Positions 17,431-25,652 of a DNA stretch of 64,000 nucleotides are shown in pieces. The notes beneath the pieces were generated by a model. It was not told the DNA's origin. It was given only the letters and a program-made list of their open reading frames with translations, and made no database searches. The DNA is taken from positions 232,655 through 296,654 of the forward strand of contig CALHGZ010000001.1 in the NCBI GenBank assembly GCA_938031175.1, read 5' to 3'. This DNA comes from Candidatus Kapaibacterium sp. (GTDB taxonomy: Bacteria; Bacteroidota; Ignavibacteria; Kapaibacteriales; UBA2268). Each line of letters opens with the position of its first letter. Within the stretch, counting starts at the first letter, position 1. The translations under genes and the position numbers were made by a program.

Positions 17431-18810
17431 GTGCTTATGAAAACAAAAATAAAAAACGGATTAATAGCTCTAACATTGATTCTGCTTGTATCTTGTGATA
17501 GTTGGATTGATCCAAATCTAAATATTGATCCAACCAGTCCAAGAGATGTTTCAATGAACGTAGTTCTGCCGACTACACAAGCAGCAATATCCTATGTAGC
17601 TGGCGGCGATTTTTATCGCCAATTGGGCTTATTCACTCAGCATTTTACTGGTTATGACAGGCAACATCTTGGCTATTACAATTATCAATTGAATGAAAAT
17701 ACATTTGAAAATGCATGGAATACTATGTATTCAGGTCCAATGAACGATTTGTATATATTAATTAAAAAGGCACAAGAATTAGAATCTCCTCATTATGGAG
17801 GGATTGCTAAAATATTAATGGCATATTCATTAGGAATGATTAGTGACGCTATGGGCGATATACCTTATTCTGAGGCATTTAAAGGTGTTGAAAATTTGAA
17901 ACCTAAATATGATAATCAAGAACGAATATACAATTCAATTGATCAACTTTTGAGTAGTGCAATTCAGGATTTAAGTAATCCAAAAAGTGCATTTAAACCG
18001 GGTGGAGATGATTTTATCTATAAAGGTAATACAGCAAAATGGATAAAAGCCGCGTATACACTAAAGGCAAGATATTATTTACATGTAAAAAAATTCAATG
18101 AAGCATTGGATGCACTTAAAAACGGCTTTACCGATAATACAGATGATTTACAGTTTAATCACGGGGCTAAAGAATCAGAATCAAATCCATTGTACCAGTT
18201 TATGCAACAACGTGGTGATATCTATGTCGGAACTTATCTTATCAATATGATGAATGATTTGAATGACCCTCGAAGATCAGCTTTTGCTGAAGCTGATGAC
18301 GAAGGGAATTTTACGGAAACTTCCTTTCCCGGTCCATTTTATGCCTCAATTAATTCACCTGTTCCATTTATTACTTATGCAGAAGCAAAGTTTATTGAAG
18401 CTGAGATTCACATGCACCTTGGCAATAAAAGTCTTGCTTATACAACATATATCGAAGCTATAACTGCCTCATGCAAAAAGTTCGGTATAGCCGATGATGA
18501 CATTAATGCATATATAAATCAAGAAAGTGTTGGTTTAGGTGGAGATGATACTAAATTAACTCTTGAACATATTATGAATCAAAAGTATATTGCAATGTAT
18601 TATAACAGTGAAAGTTGGACTGATTGGCGACGAACTGGCTTCCCACAACTAACACCAATACGTGGAGATAAAATTCCAAGAAGAGTATTCTATCCACAAA
18701 GCGAACAATTGTATAATAGGGAAAATTTAATGGCAGCTGCACCAAACTATAATTTGCCAATATTTATATTTGAAAAATTATGGTGGGATAAAACGTTCTG
18801 GAATCCTTAA
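17431..18810 (+). CDS. SusD/RagB family nutrient-binding outer-membrane lipoprotein
   Basis: A 459-residue SusD-like surface lipoprotein, the substrate-binding lid of the SusC channel encoded just upstream. The annotated GTG at 17431 is probably not used: the ATG at 17437 has a better-placed AAGAAG and gives a signal peptide with lipobox LVSC and Cys20. The body matches the SusD-like nutrient-binding group (YRQLGLFTQHFTGYDRQHLG, MYSGPMNDLYILIKKAQE, AYSLGMISDAMGDIPYSEAF). The C-terminal part has the usual TPR-type helices and DWRRTGFPQLTP. Orthodox length. The pair is followed by a very strong terminator at 18833, so susC-susD form a closed transcription unit. Confidence 0.93.
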   Translation: MLMKTKIKNGLIALTLILLVSCDSWIDPNLNIDPTSPRDVSMNVVLPTTQAAISYVAGGDFYRQLGLFTQHFTGYDRQHLGYYNYQLNENTFENAWNTMYSGPMNDLYILIKKAQELESPHYGGIAKILMAYSLGMISDAMGDIPYSEAFKGVENLKPKYDNQERIYNSIDQLLSSAIQDLSNPKSAFKPGGDDFIYKGNTAKWIKAAYTLKARYYLHVKKFNEALDALKNGFTDNTDDLQFNHGAKESESNPLYQFMQQRGDIYVGTYLINMMNDLNDPRRSAFAEADDEGNFTETSFPGPFYASINSPVPFITYAEAKFIEAEIHMHLGNKSLAYTTYIEAITASCKKFGIADDDINAYINQESVGLGGDDTKLTLEHIMNQKYIAMYYNSESWTDWRRTGFPQLTPIRGDKIPRRVFYPQSEQLYNRENLMAAAPNYNLPIFIFEKLWWDKTFWNP

Positions 18811-18832
18811 AAATATATTAAACATTTATTTT

Positions 18833-18865
18833 AGCCCGGTGAGAAATTTTCTGCCGGGCTTTTTT
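18833..18865 (+). terminator. Strong Rho-independent terminator after susD
   Basis: The stem AGCCCGG (18833-18839) pairs with CCGGGCT (18854-18860) and is followed by a T-run to 18865. It is GC-rich in a very AT-rich background. Confidence 0.92.
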
Positions 18866-18911
18866 ATATAATTTTGTATAAGTTAGGATAACGAATTTCA
18901 AGAGATAATTT

Positions 18912-19571
18912 ATGGATATCTACGAATTCCATTCTGTTTGTTTGGTGAATGGGATAATACTCGATGATGAGCAGATAAAAATATTCGAGCGATACCACAG
19001 AGAACTTGTATATTGGAACGAGAAAATCAATCTAATATCAAAAAATGATATAGATCACATTTATTTGCGACATTTTTTACATTCTTTATCAATTCTAAAA
19101 TATATTTATATTCCACAAAAATCATTTTGTCTTGATATTGGCACGGGAGCTGGATTCCCCGGATTGCCAATTAAAATAGCCCGAACAGATTTAAAAATGA
19201 CATTAATTGATTCAATTAAGAAAAAAGCCAAAATAACTGAAATGTTTGCTTTACATACAGGTTTAAAATATATTGAAGTTTTATCGAAAAGAGTTGAGGA
19301 ATTAAAAAAAGATATGGATTACAAAAATAAATTCGATTTTATATTCGCTCGAGCAGTTTCGACCGTAAAAAATTTAATTTTCTGGTCATTGCCATTAATA
19401 AAGGATCAAGGGAAAATTGTTTTACTTAAAGGTGGAGACTTGCAAAAAGAATTAAAAGAAATATCTAAACTTATCAAAAATCTGGAAGTTGAAGAAATTC
19501 AAATCGATTTGCTTAATTGTGATTGGTTCAAAAATGAGGAGAAAAAAATTTTGATTTGTTATTTAGCTTGA
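18912..19571 (+). CDS. rsmG: 16S rRNA (guanine527-N7)-methyltransferase RsmG
   Basis: A 219-residue GidB/RsmG family methyltransferase, which uses S-adenosylmethionine to methylate N7 of G527 in 16S rRNA. The family signature is plain: ERYHRELVYWNEKINLIS near residue 25, HFLHSLSILKYI near 53 and the SAM-binding loop LDIGTGAGFPGLPIKI at about 75-90. FIFARAVSTVKNLI and LLKGGDLQKEL follow. Length is typical. It lies 46 bases after the susD terminator and 37 bases before the DUF4159 gene, probably starting a new transcript. In many genomes this gene stands next to mnmG; no such neighbour is seen here. Confidence 0.95.
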   Translation: MDIYEFHSVCLVNGIILDDEQIKIFERYHRELVYWNEKINLISKNDIDHIYLRHFLHSLSILKYIYIPQKSFCLDIGTGAGFPGLPIKIARTDLKMTLIDSIKKKAKITEMFALHTGLKYIEVLSKRVEELKKDMDYKNKFDFIFARAVSTVKNLIFWSLPLIKDQGKIVLLKGGDLQKELKEISKLIKNLEVEEIQIDLLNCDWFKNEEKKILICYLA

Positions 19572-19608
19572 TAATGCTGAAATTTTTTGCTTTTTATACG
19601 TCTAATTA

Positions 19609-20301
19609 ATGAATAAACGAAAGATATTATTCGAAATGAAGAAAATTACATTAATATTAATATTATTTTTACTTATAATTGAGAATTCTACAGGGCAGGA
19701 ACTGAAAAGTGCTCTGAAAATAGCACGTGTTAAATATTCAGGTGGTGGAGATTGGTATAATGATCCATCTGCTGAGGTCAATCTTTTAAATTACATAAAA
19801 AAACATACAAACATAGCCGTCAATCCGGTATACGAATATGTCGAACTTGGTTCTGATAACTTATTTCTTTATCCGATAATATTTTTAACAGGCCACGGAA
19901 ATGTCAAGTTCACCGATGCCGAAGTGCGTAGATTGCGAGCTTATTTAGAAAACGGTGGATTTTTATACATTGACGATGACTATGGCCTCGACCAATACAT
20001 CCGTAAAGAAATGAAAAAGGTCTTTCCTGAACAGGAATTTGTGGAATTACCATTTTCTCATGGAATTTATCGCTCTCATTTTATTTTCAAAAATGGTTTT
20101 CCAAAAATTCATGAACACGATGATAAACCACCACAGACTTTCGGTTTATTCCATAAAGGTAGATTATGTGTAGTCTATACTTATGAGATTAATCCTTCAG
20201 ACGGTTGGGCAGATCCAGAAATACACAATAATCCACCCGAAAAACGTGAGGAAGCTTTAAGAATTGGAACCAATATAATTGTTTGGGCATTATCAAATTA
20301 G
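19609..20301 (+). CDS. DUF4159 family secreted protein
   Basis: A DUF4159 protein of 230 residues from the ATG at 19609. The ATG at 19636 is more likely the start because it gives a clean signal peptide (MKKITLILILFLLIIENSTG). The mature part matches the family: ARVKYSGGGDWYNDPSA, IIFLTGHGNVKFTDAEVRRL, FLYIDDDYGLDQYIRKEM and the C-terminal INPSDGWADPE, EALRIGTNIIVWAL. The fold resembles a glutamine-amidotransferase-like (ThuA-type) flavodoxin-like domain. DUF4159 genes commonly stand with MoxR, DUF58 and BatA-type genes; here only the DUF4175 partner is present, 10 bases downstream. Function unknown. Confidence 0.85.
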   Translation: MNKRKILFEMKKITLILILFLLIIENSTGQELKSALKIARVKYSGGGDWYNDPSAEVNLLNYIKKHTNIAVNPVYEYVELGSDNLFLYPIIFLTGHGNVKFTDAEVRRLRAYLENGGFLYIDDDYGLDQYIRKEMKKVFPEQEFVELPFSHGIYRSHFIFKNGFPKIHEHDDKPPQTFGLFHKGRLCVVYTYEINPSDGWADPEIHNNPPEKREEALRIGTNIIVWALSN

Positions 20302-20311
20302 TAGGTAACGT

Positions 20312-23300
20312 ATGCAAGAATTTCAGATAAATTATACCAATATTATTGATAAATTGAGAAAAACCCAAAAGGCTGAGTTGAACATCAGTCTGATTAACGG
20401 TATTTTCAATGCTTTGAGCATAATTTTAAGTCTCATATTGTTTGTCTCAATAGCAGAAGCTATAATTCAAGGGGACAAAATTTTCAGAGGGATTTTGGCA
20501 GCAGTTCTTTTTTTGGGTGTTTTTGTGGTTATGGGTACTATACTTGGACCACATCTTGGTAAATTTTTAAATTTAATACCTATTGAGTCTCTTGATAAAA
20601 TTGCTTTGAGGATTGGAAAATATTTTCCAGAAATAAAAGATCGACTTAGCAATGCCATTCAAATTATTGAAGAATATAAAAAGAAATCGAAAGATACAGA
20701 TTTAGTTTATGCCGCTTTCAATGAAATTGCTCAAATTTCATTTAATAAAGATTTTACAGTTATAATTGATAAAAATGAGTTCAAAAAGTCATTTGTAATA
20801 TTTTTTATAATTTTAATAATATCATTTTCAAGTTTCATAGGCTTCCAATCAATTTTAGGTGGGGCAATATACAGAGTAATGAATTTTAATACATCTTTTT
20901 TACCACCACCACCATTTGAATTGACAATTGAGCCATTGAATCAAGTATTAACTCGGGGCGAAAAAGCCACAATCAGAGTAATAGCTTCAGGTAAAGCACC
21001 TGGTAAAATAATTTTATATATTAAGGAATTAGAACAGAAGAATTACGAGGCATACAACCTCAGAATACAACCTGATAATACTTTCATTTATGAGATACCA
21101 TCGCTCAAAAAGAATATTATGTTTTATGGTAGTGCTGATTGGCTGAATTCAAGTGTTAATACAAAAATCGGCAGGATAAACGTTACAGATAAGCCAATCA
21201 TACGTTCTTTGTCTGGTACAGTAATTCACCCAACGTATACAAAAATAGCAGCAAGGAATTTTTATGAGGATAATGGCGATATCTCTGCTTTGGTTGGTTC
21301 ACGTGTAGATTTGACAATTATTGCAAATAAACCATTAAAGAAATCATTTATAATTTTTGAACAAAAACACAAAATTAGCTCTGAAATTGACAATACTACT
21401 CAGGATTCGATAAAAATAGCAAAAATTCCTATGCAAATTGATGGTAAAAAAGCAAGTGGTAGTTTTAAAATCACATATTCAGGCACATATTATATTACAA
21501 TCACTGATGAAGAGGGTAATAGTAACGAGGATATAATTAAGTATCAAATTATAGCATTAAAAGATGAATATCCTCAAATATCATTGATTGACCCTCAAAG
21601 TGATGCAAAGGTTAGTGAAAACGCTTTGTTACCAATGAAAATAGCTATATCCGACGATTATGGATTTTCCAGGATGCTTTTGCATTACAAATTAATTGAA
21701 TCTCGTTATACAGATCCAGATAAAATCTATAGTTCGATTGAAATTCCTTTTTTAACAAATGATTTAACAGCAGAAGTGCCATATTTATGGGATTTAAATA
21801 AAATAGGTATTTCGCCCGAAGATAAGTACGAATTTTATATTGAAATTTTTGATAATGATGTGATTTCAGGTCCAAAATCATCAAGAACTCAAACTCTGAC
21901 TGTGAGACTACCATCATTAGATGAGGTATTACAATCAGCAAAGGATTCGCAAAAGCAAATAGAAAAAGAACTTGAAAAAGTGTTAAAAGAAGCAGAGCAA
22001 ATCAGGAAAGAAATGCAAGAATTGAATCGAGAATTACTTAAGGATTTTAATCGAAAAGAATTAGATTGGAAGGAGAAGAAAAATGTCGAAGAAATTATAA
22101 AAAAACAGCAGGAATTAGCAGATAAGCTCTCTGATATCAAAGATAAAATAGATGATGTTGCCCGTACATTACAAGAAAATAAAGCTATCTCGCAAGAAAC
22201 ATTAAATAAATTTCTTGAACTTCAAAGATTAATGAGCGAGGTTAATTCTCCTGAATTGAAAAGAATGCAAGATAGATTAGAACAGGCATTGCAACAAATC
22301 TCACCAGAACAAATGCAAAAATTATTAAAAGATGTACAATTTGACGAAGAAAAATTTAGAAAAAGTATTGAAAGAACATTGAAAATATTGAAAAGATTAC
22401 AAGCTGAACAAAAAGTTGATGCATTAAATAAAAGAGCTGAGGATTTATTCAATAAGCAGGAAGATTTATCTAAACAAACAGAAAATACTAATCCAGCTGA
22501 TGACAAGAAAAAGAGAGATTTATCAGAAGCACAAAAGTCTTTGCAAAAAGAGTTGGAAAAAATTAACAAGGAACTATCCGAACTCGAGCAATTAATGAAA
22601 GAAATCGGCGACGATATGCCACTTGACGAATTGCAAAAAGCTGGGGAAGAACTTGATTCTCAGGAGACAGCCCAAGAAATGCAAAAAGCATCAAATCAAA
22701 TTGAAAAAGGTGATATGAAAGGTGCCAAAAGTTCGCAAAAGAAAGTTTCCAACAAACTCAAGAAATTTTCTGATCAAATGGATAAAGTAAAACAGGAAAT
22801 GCAAAATAGAAATGCGCGTGAAGTAATGAGGAAACTACAAAAAAACATAAATGACCTTCTAAAATTATCAAAAGAGCAGGAATCACTAAAACAATCCACT
22901 CAATCAGCAGATTTTAATTCATTGCAATTACCAAATTATGCAGAAATGCAATCAAATTTATTTCAATCCTTAATTAATATAGCAAATGCAATGATTGCAC
23001 TATCAGAAAAAACTTTTGCGATTACACCCGAAATGGGTAAAGCAATTGGTGATGCTTTACAGGAAATGCAAAATGCTACTGAACAATTAGCTAATAGAAG
23101 GCCAAATAATGCTCTTAAATCACAAACTTCAGCAATGTCATCACTAAATCAGGCAGCATCTCAAATGCAGGATATGTTATCAATGATGCAAAATCAAGGT
23201 AGTGGAGCTTGCGATAATCCCGGTGGCTCTGGTATAGGACAAAATCCCGGTGGTATGGGCTTAAGCGAAAGACTACAACAGTTAGCCGGTCAGCAGCAGG

Positions 23301-23818
23301 CTATAAATCAGGCAATGAAACAAATGATGCAACAAGCAAATCAAGGGCATATGTCACTCGAACAGCAAGCTGAATTTGGACGTTTATCACAGGAACAGGG
23401 GAAAGCTCAAAAAACAATTCAAGAACTTGTTGATGAACAAAAAAGAAACCCCGATAGAGAAAAAAGATTGCTCGGAGATTTAGAGAAAATAGCTAAAGAA
23501 ATGCAAGAAGTAGTATCTGATTTGAATAGTGGCGAAATTAAACCGGAAACACTTAATCGTCAGGAAAGAATTTTATCGCGTTTGCTTGATGCGACCCGAT
23601 CTATAAATAACCGCGATTATGAAAAGAATAGAGAATCAAAACCTGGAAGAGAAATTACAAGAATAAGTCCCGGTGATATAGATTTAATGAAACAAGAAGG
23701 GAAAACAAGAGCTTTGCAAGAATTATTGAGACAAATTCAGCAAGGTTATACAAAAGATTATGAAAATTTAATCAAAAGATACTTTGAAGCACTTCAAAAT
23801 AGCTATATACCTAACTAA
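20312..23818 (+). CDS. DUF4175-like large membrane protein with a very long coiled coil
   Basis: A 1168-residue protein. The N-terminus has two adjacent transmembrane helices (about 28-50 and 56-80) and a third at about 158-178. A beta-rich extracytoplasmic region follows (about 190-530; FELTIEPLNQVLTRGEKATI, GTVIHPTYTKIAARNF). From about residue 533 to the end the chain is almost entirely charged coiled coil, rich in Lys, Glu, Gln and Met (QKQIEKELEKVLKEAEQIRK), broken by a Gly/Asn-rich hinge (GSGACDNPGGSGIGQNPGG) near 965-985. This is the DUF4175 layout, usually paired with DUF4159 in MoxR-type clusters. The coiled coil may reach far into the periplasm. Operon with the preceding gene (10-base gap). 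Confidence 0.8.
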   Translation: MQEFQINYTNIIDKLRKTQKAELNISLINGIFNALSIILSLILFVSIAEAIIQGDKIFRGILAAVLFLGVFVVMGTILGPHLGKFLNLIPIESLDKIALRIGKYFPEIKDRLSNAIQIIEEYKKKSKDTDLVYAAFNEIAQISFNKDFTVIIDKNEFKKSFVIFFIILIISFSSFIGFQSILGGAIYRVMNFNTSFLPPPPFELTIEPLNQVLTRGEKATIRVIASGKAPGKIILYIKELEQKNYEAYNLRIQPDNTFIYEIPSLKKNIMFYGSADWLNSSVNTKIGRINVTDKPIIRSLSGTVIHPTYTKIAARNFYEDNGDISALVGSRVDLTIIANKPLKKSFIIFEQKHKISSEIDNTTQDSIKIAKIPMQIDGKKASGSFKITYSGTYYITITDEEGNSNEDIIKYQIIALKDEYPQISLIDPQSDAKVSENALLPMKIAISDDYGFSRMLLHYKLIESRYTDPDKIYSSIEIPFLTNDLTAEVPYLWDLNKIGISPEDKYEFYIEIFDNDVISGPKSSRTQTLTVRLPSLDEVLQSAKDSQKQIEKELEKVLKEAEQIRKEMQELNRELLKDFNRKELDWKEKKNVEEIIKKQQELADKLSDIKDKIDDVARTLQENKAISQETLNKFLELQRLMSEVNSPELKRMQDRLEQALQQISPEQMQKLLKDVQFDEEKFRKSIERTLKILKRLQAEQKVDALNKRAEDLFNKQEDLSKQTENTNPADDKKKRDLSEAQKSLQKELEKINKELSELEQLMKEIGDDMPLDELQKAGEELDSQETAQEMQKASNQIEKGDMKGAKSSQKKVSNKLKKFSDQMDKVKQEMQNRNAREVMRKLQKNINDLLKLSKEQESLKQSTQSADFNSLQLPNYAEMQSNLFQSLINIANAMIALSEKTFAITPEMGKAIGDALQEMQNATEQLANRRPNNALKSQTSAMSSLNQAASQMQDMLSMMQNQGSGACDNPGGSGIGQNPGGMGLSERLQQLAGQQQAINQAMKQMMQQANQGHMSLEQQAEFGRLSQEQGKAQKTIQELVDEQKRNPDREKRLLGDLEKIAKEMQEVVSDLNSGEIKPETLNRQERILSRLLDATRSINNRDYEKNRESKPGREITRISPGDIDLMKQEGKTRALQELLRQIQQGYTKDYENLIKRYFEALQNSYIPN

Positions 23819-24290
23819 TTGAAATAATGCTTTAATTATGGATGGTCATTGGATAAATAGAAATGACACCATATTATTTATTATGTAATTTTCATTATAA
23901 TGTTCTCATTGTAGCTAATTTATCAAATTTAACCGGCAGAGAAAAATTTTTATTCTATGGTTTAAGTAAATCTGATATATAATAAAGTTTTTTTGATTTA
24001 TTGTTAGTACAAGGTTCATTAATTAATATAATTATAAATATTCGGAGCTTATAATATTTTAGTCTAATAAAACCTTAAGAATAAATTGTCAATAAATCAA
24101 TACCTAAATTTTGTTTATTCATTTGATTTATAGATAAATGTTATATTGATAAGATTCCTTATTGAGAAGATTAAGCAAAAGTTATGTTATTTGTATGGAA
24201 TTAGTAAATTTCAAACTTATATTTTTTGAAACATATTTGTTCATAAACACGTAAATTATATTAAGAATGTAAGCCATAATAGGTGAAATT
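23819..24290. other. Non-coding region (472 bp)
   Basis: AT-rich, with no ORF of plausible composition, no tRNA and no recognised RNA. One imperfect hairpin near its left end (23842-23872) may end the DUF4175 transcript. The last bases carry an AGGTG Shine-Dalgarno for the PspC-domain gene. Confidence 0.5.
23842..23872 (+). terminator. Possible hairpin after the DUF4175 gene
   Basis: ATGGTCATT (23842-23850) pairs with AATGA and CCAT (23862-23872) around a 2-base bulge. It starts 24 bases after the stop; the following sequence is AT-rich but has no clean T-run. Confidence 0.35.
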
Positions 24291-24740
24291 ATGAAAAAAC
24301 AGTTATTTCGTTCTTCACGTAATCGGATAATAGGTGGTGTTGCTGGTGGTATAGGTGAATATTTCGAAATAGACCCAACAATCGTTCGAATAATATTTAT
24401 TATTACTGCGATTGGTTGGGGGTTAAGTATATTGCTCTATATTGTACTTTGGATTATCTTACCTGATGAATTTTCAATCAAATTTATGGAACAAAATCAC
24501 ACTATTGACAATGCTGATAATGTATCAGCAACTTCCATTAATACGACAGTCATGTCCTCTAATTTAAGTCGAACCAAAATTGTTATAGGATTCCTGCTAA
24601 TAATACTAGGTATTATTCTTTTACTAAACAATTTTCTTAGTTTCTCAATAATCAAGTATTTTTGGCCCCTCATATTAGTGATAATTGGTATTTATATAAT
24701 ACTTAAAAGTAATGAACAAAGAATGAGGGAATTGAAATGA
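24291..24740 (+). CDS. PspC-domain membrane protein with LiaF-like C-terminus
   Basis: A 149-residue protein. Residues 1-60 are a PspC domain (LFRSSRNRIIGGVAGGIGEY, FEIDPTIVRIIFIITAIGWG, LYIVLWIILPDE), the membrane module linked to phage-shock and envelope-stress signalling. After a polar linker a pair of hydrophobic helices (about 98-140; IVIGFLLIILGIILLLNNFL, YFWPLILVIIGIYIIL) matches the DUF5668/LiaI-LiaF-like transmembrane unit. It ends by overlapping the next gene by four bases, and that gene repeats the same C-terminal unit. Together they suggest a small envelope-stress membrane module; no regulator is adjacent. Confidence 0.88.
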   Translation: MKKQLFRSSRNRIIGGVAGGIGEYFEIDPTIVRIIFIITAIGWGLSILLYIVLWIILPDEFSIKFMEQNHTIDNADNVSATSINTTVMSSNLSRTKIVIGFLLIILGIILLLNNFLSFSIIKYFWPLILVIIGIYIILKSNEQRMRELK

Positions 24741-25003
24741 AAGCATATATTATCTTCTGGGGTGTTTTACTAATTTCATTGGGGATTTCCTTAATATTGA
24801 ATAATTTCGATTTACTGAGTTTTGACTTTTCTTTTGTATTCAAGCTATGGCCAATTATTTTAATAATTTGGGGATTAACCTTTTTGAAAATTGGTGAAAT
24901 ATTGAAAAAGTTGCTTGCTGGCATATCAGCAATATTTCTGACATTACTTTTTATTGCATTGATAAAATTTGATTGGTTAGGAGCAATAAAGAATATGATG
25001 TGA
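24737..25003 (+). CDS. DUF5668/LiaF-like small membrane protein
   Basis: An 88-residue protein with three hydrophobic helices. Its first 55 residues (AYIIFWGVLLISLGISLILN, NFDLLSFDFSFVFKLWPIIL) follow the same pattern as the C-terminal unit of the preceding PspC protein: a helix, a short loop with a Phe-Trp-Pro-type turn, and a second helix. This is the DUF5668/LiaI-LiaF-like transmembrane region. The ATG overlaps the preceding stop (ATGA), so the two are translationally coupled. It converges on nadD with 25 bases between stops. Confidence 0.75.
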   Translation: MKAYIIFWGVLLISLGISLILNNFDLLSFDFSFVFKLWPIILIIWGLTFLKIGEILKKLLAGISAIFLTLLFIALIKFDWLGAIKNMM

Positions 25004-25020
25004 TTTAGATGAAGAAATCA
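25001..25020. terminator. Possible short hairpin between convergent genes
   Basis: TGATTT (25001-25006) pairs with AAATCA (25015-25020), overlapping the stop codon of the LiaF-like gene. The stem is short and weak, and is proposed only from its position between convergent genes. Confidence 0.25.
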
Positions 25021-25028
25021 AATTAATT

Positions 25029-25652
25029 TTATTGATAGTTACAGTATAATTTATGTTTGTGAATGTATTTTTCAACCTTTCTGGGTACGAGATATTTTAT
25101 TGATTTTCCTAGCGAAGCTCTTTTTCTAATTTCGGATGCTGATATTTCAATTTGAGGTGCATCTATCCAAATTGGGGGTTTATTTTTAACAGTAAGCTTT
25201 TCATTGATCAATTTTATTTCTTGTTCATTTAATGTTTTAGGTCTCAAAGCAATTACTAATTGAATATTTTCAAGAATATCTTTCCATTTATGCCATTTAT
25301 CAAATAGTTTTGCGTGGTCGCTCCCGATTAAAAAAAATAAATTTTCGTAGGGGTATTTTGTTTTAAGATATAGAATTGTATCTATGGTGTGGGAAATACC
25401 ACCTCGTTTAATCTCAAAATTATCAATTTTGAATCTTTTATCATTACCAATAGCTAATTTCAACATTTTAATTCTATGCTTTGCATCGACTTGGATTTCA
25501 TCCGATTTGAATGGAGAGACATTATTTGGAATAATGATACATTTTTTAAGATTTAATTCTTCTATAAAACGCTCCAATATAATTAAATGTGCGAGTTGAA
25601 TGGGATTAAATGTCCCACCAAATAATCCAATATTAATTTGTTCCTTCTTCAT
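25029..25652 (-). CDS. nadD: Nicotinate-nucleotide adenylyltransferase
   Basis: A 207-residue NadD-type nucleotidyltransferase, which joins nicotinate mononucleotide to AMP in NAD synthesis. The N-terminal loop is GLFGGTFNPIQLAHL (9-23). Further motifs are FLIGSDHAKLFDKWHKWKDI in the middle and ISASEIRKRASLGKSIKYLV near 168-187, the ISxTxIR block. In most family members the first loop reads PIHxGH; here the first His is Gln19 and the Gly is Ala, while His22 is kept. The rest is orthodox, so activity is likely but the change is worth noting. The start overlaps the end of nuoF by 20 bases. Last gene of the valS-nuoF-nadD operon. Confidence 0.9.
   Translation of the reverse strand: MKKEQINIGLFGGTFNPIQLAHLIILERFIEELNLKKCIIIPNNVSPFKSDEIQVDAKHRIKMLKLAIGNDKRFKIDNFEIKRGGISHTIDTILYLKTKYPYENLFFLIGSDHAKLFDKWHKWKDILENIQLVIALRPKTLNEQEIKLINEKLTVKNKPPIWIDAPQIEISASEIRKRASLGKSIKYLVPRKVEKYIHKHKLYCNYQ

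Noticed and set aside
22222..22569. Minus-strand open frame of 115 residues inside the DUF4175 gene
   Set aside because: Its Ser/Phe/Cys-rich composition is the mirror of the Glu/Lys/Gln-rich coiled coil on the other strand; no ribosome site or family match.
23819..24290. tRNA, 6S, tmRNA or SRP RNA in the larger gaps
   Set aside because: No cloverleaf, TTCGA-type loop, tmRNA ends or SRP core was found in this or the other gaps longer than 300 bases.
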